Source of the DNA: an uncultured Ruminococcus sp.
GTDB taxonomy: Bacteria > Bacillota > Clostridia > Oscillospirales > Ruminococcaceae
Assembly (NCBI GenBank): GCA_945876405.1
Contig: CAMCOJ010000171.1
Coordinates: forward strand, 1-5,437
Direction of reading: 5' to 3'
DNA: 5,437 bases
Made by a program: the position numbers and the translations under genes. This document shows positions 5,173 to 5,437 of the stretch, one piece after another (the stretch's first letter is position 1; every line of letters starts with the position of its first letter). The notes under the pieces were generated by a model, which did no database searches, had not been told where the DNA came from, and saw nothing but the letters and a program-made list of their open reading frames with translations.

Positions 5173-5437
5173 TTATTTAATTCCGAATTCCTTGTAAAGC
5201 TTCTGACGGTATTCGGCATCTGATGTAACCTTTTTTATTTCATCATTTCTTCCGGCGTCAATAAGAGAATCGATTAAAGCACCAAGCTTGTTTTCACCTT
5301 TTTCTTCACCTTTATTCATACCGTCATTATAACCTTCCCATAAAAGATTCTTCTCATGAATCCTGGTAACATATTCCTGGTTAAAAAGAATATCCATCAT
5401 AGTATACACCTCGTTTTCATGCTTCTTAACGAAGTCT
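5173..5437 (-). CDS. C-terminal tail of a probable Rpn/PD-(D/E)XK nuclease-family transposase, 5' end off the window
   Basis: The frame is open to the window edge and shows 87 residues before TAA (5175-5173). A segment of the form FVKKHENEVYTMMDILFNQEY leads into a glycine/lysine/glutamate-rich helix (GYNDGMNKGEEKGENK) and a short helical end, EYRQKLYKEFGIK. This layout, a conserved (F/Y)xxxHxxEV..ML..EY-type element followed by repeated EG/KG residues, is typical of the tail of Rpn recombination-promoting nucleases, which are abundant in ruminococci. The catalytic N-terminal domain would lie outside the window, so activity cannot be judged. GAGGTG 6 bases before an internal ATG at 5400-5398 could suggest a shorter independent product. 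The continuous upstream frame with sensible residues makes a C-terminal tail more likely. Its own terminator follows. Confidence 0.6.
   Translation of the reverse strand, partial: DFVKKHENEVYTMMDILFNQEYVTRIHEKNLLWEGYNDGMNKGEEKGENKLGALIDSLIDAGRNDEIKKVTSDAEYRQKLYKEFGIK

Overview
The window looks like a contig end from a low-GC, spore-forming member of the Firmicutes. Codon use, the Rpn-type nuclease tail and the style of the genes point to the Ruminococcus/Oscillospiraceae part of Clostridia, although there is no rRNA or marker gene here to prove it. Every gene I can support lies on the minus strand, so transcription runs from high to low coordinates.

In transcription order: (1) 5437-5173 is the C-terminal tail of a protein cut by the window edge, most like an Rpn/PD-(D/E)XK nuclease-family transposase, followed by a strong terminator at 5140-5095. 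(2) 5094-4859 has no gene but is rich in inverted repeats. It holds a plausible sigma-A promoter (-35 at 5070-5065, -10 at 5046-5041), and an otherwise orphan terminator lies at 4856-4830. Together these suggest a small RNA of about 200 nt. (3) 4781-2533 is a two-component system: a sensor kinase with seven membrane helices and a PAS domain, and a NarL/LuxR-type response regulator. The two genes overlap by 2 bases, have their own sigma-A promoter (TTGAAA-17-TATAAT), and end in a terminator just after the regulator stop. (4) 2477-38 is a separate unit: a promoter matching the forespore factor sigma-G, a complete GerA-family germinant-receptor subunit, and 4 bases further on a GerAB-like permease cut off at the contig edge.

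Bases 5-37 are not genomic. They match the Illumina Nextera read-1 adapter ending in the 19-bp Tn5 mosaic end. The permease frame runs through this adapter to the window edge, so its last 12 or so apparent codons are artefact and the true gene end is missing.

The two-component system and the ger genes point the same way but are insulated by a terminator and appear to be read by different sigma factors (vegetative versus late forespore). Their adjacency alone does not show that one controls the other. The most interesting unexplained part is the 5094-4830 region with its possible small RNA and clustered TGTCA half-sites.
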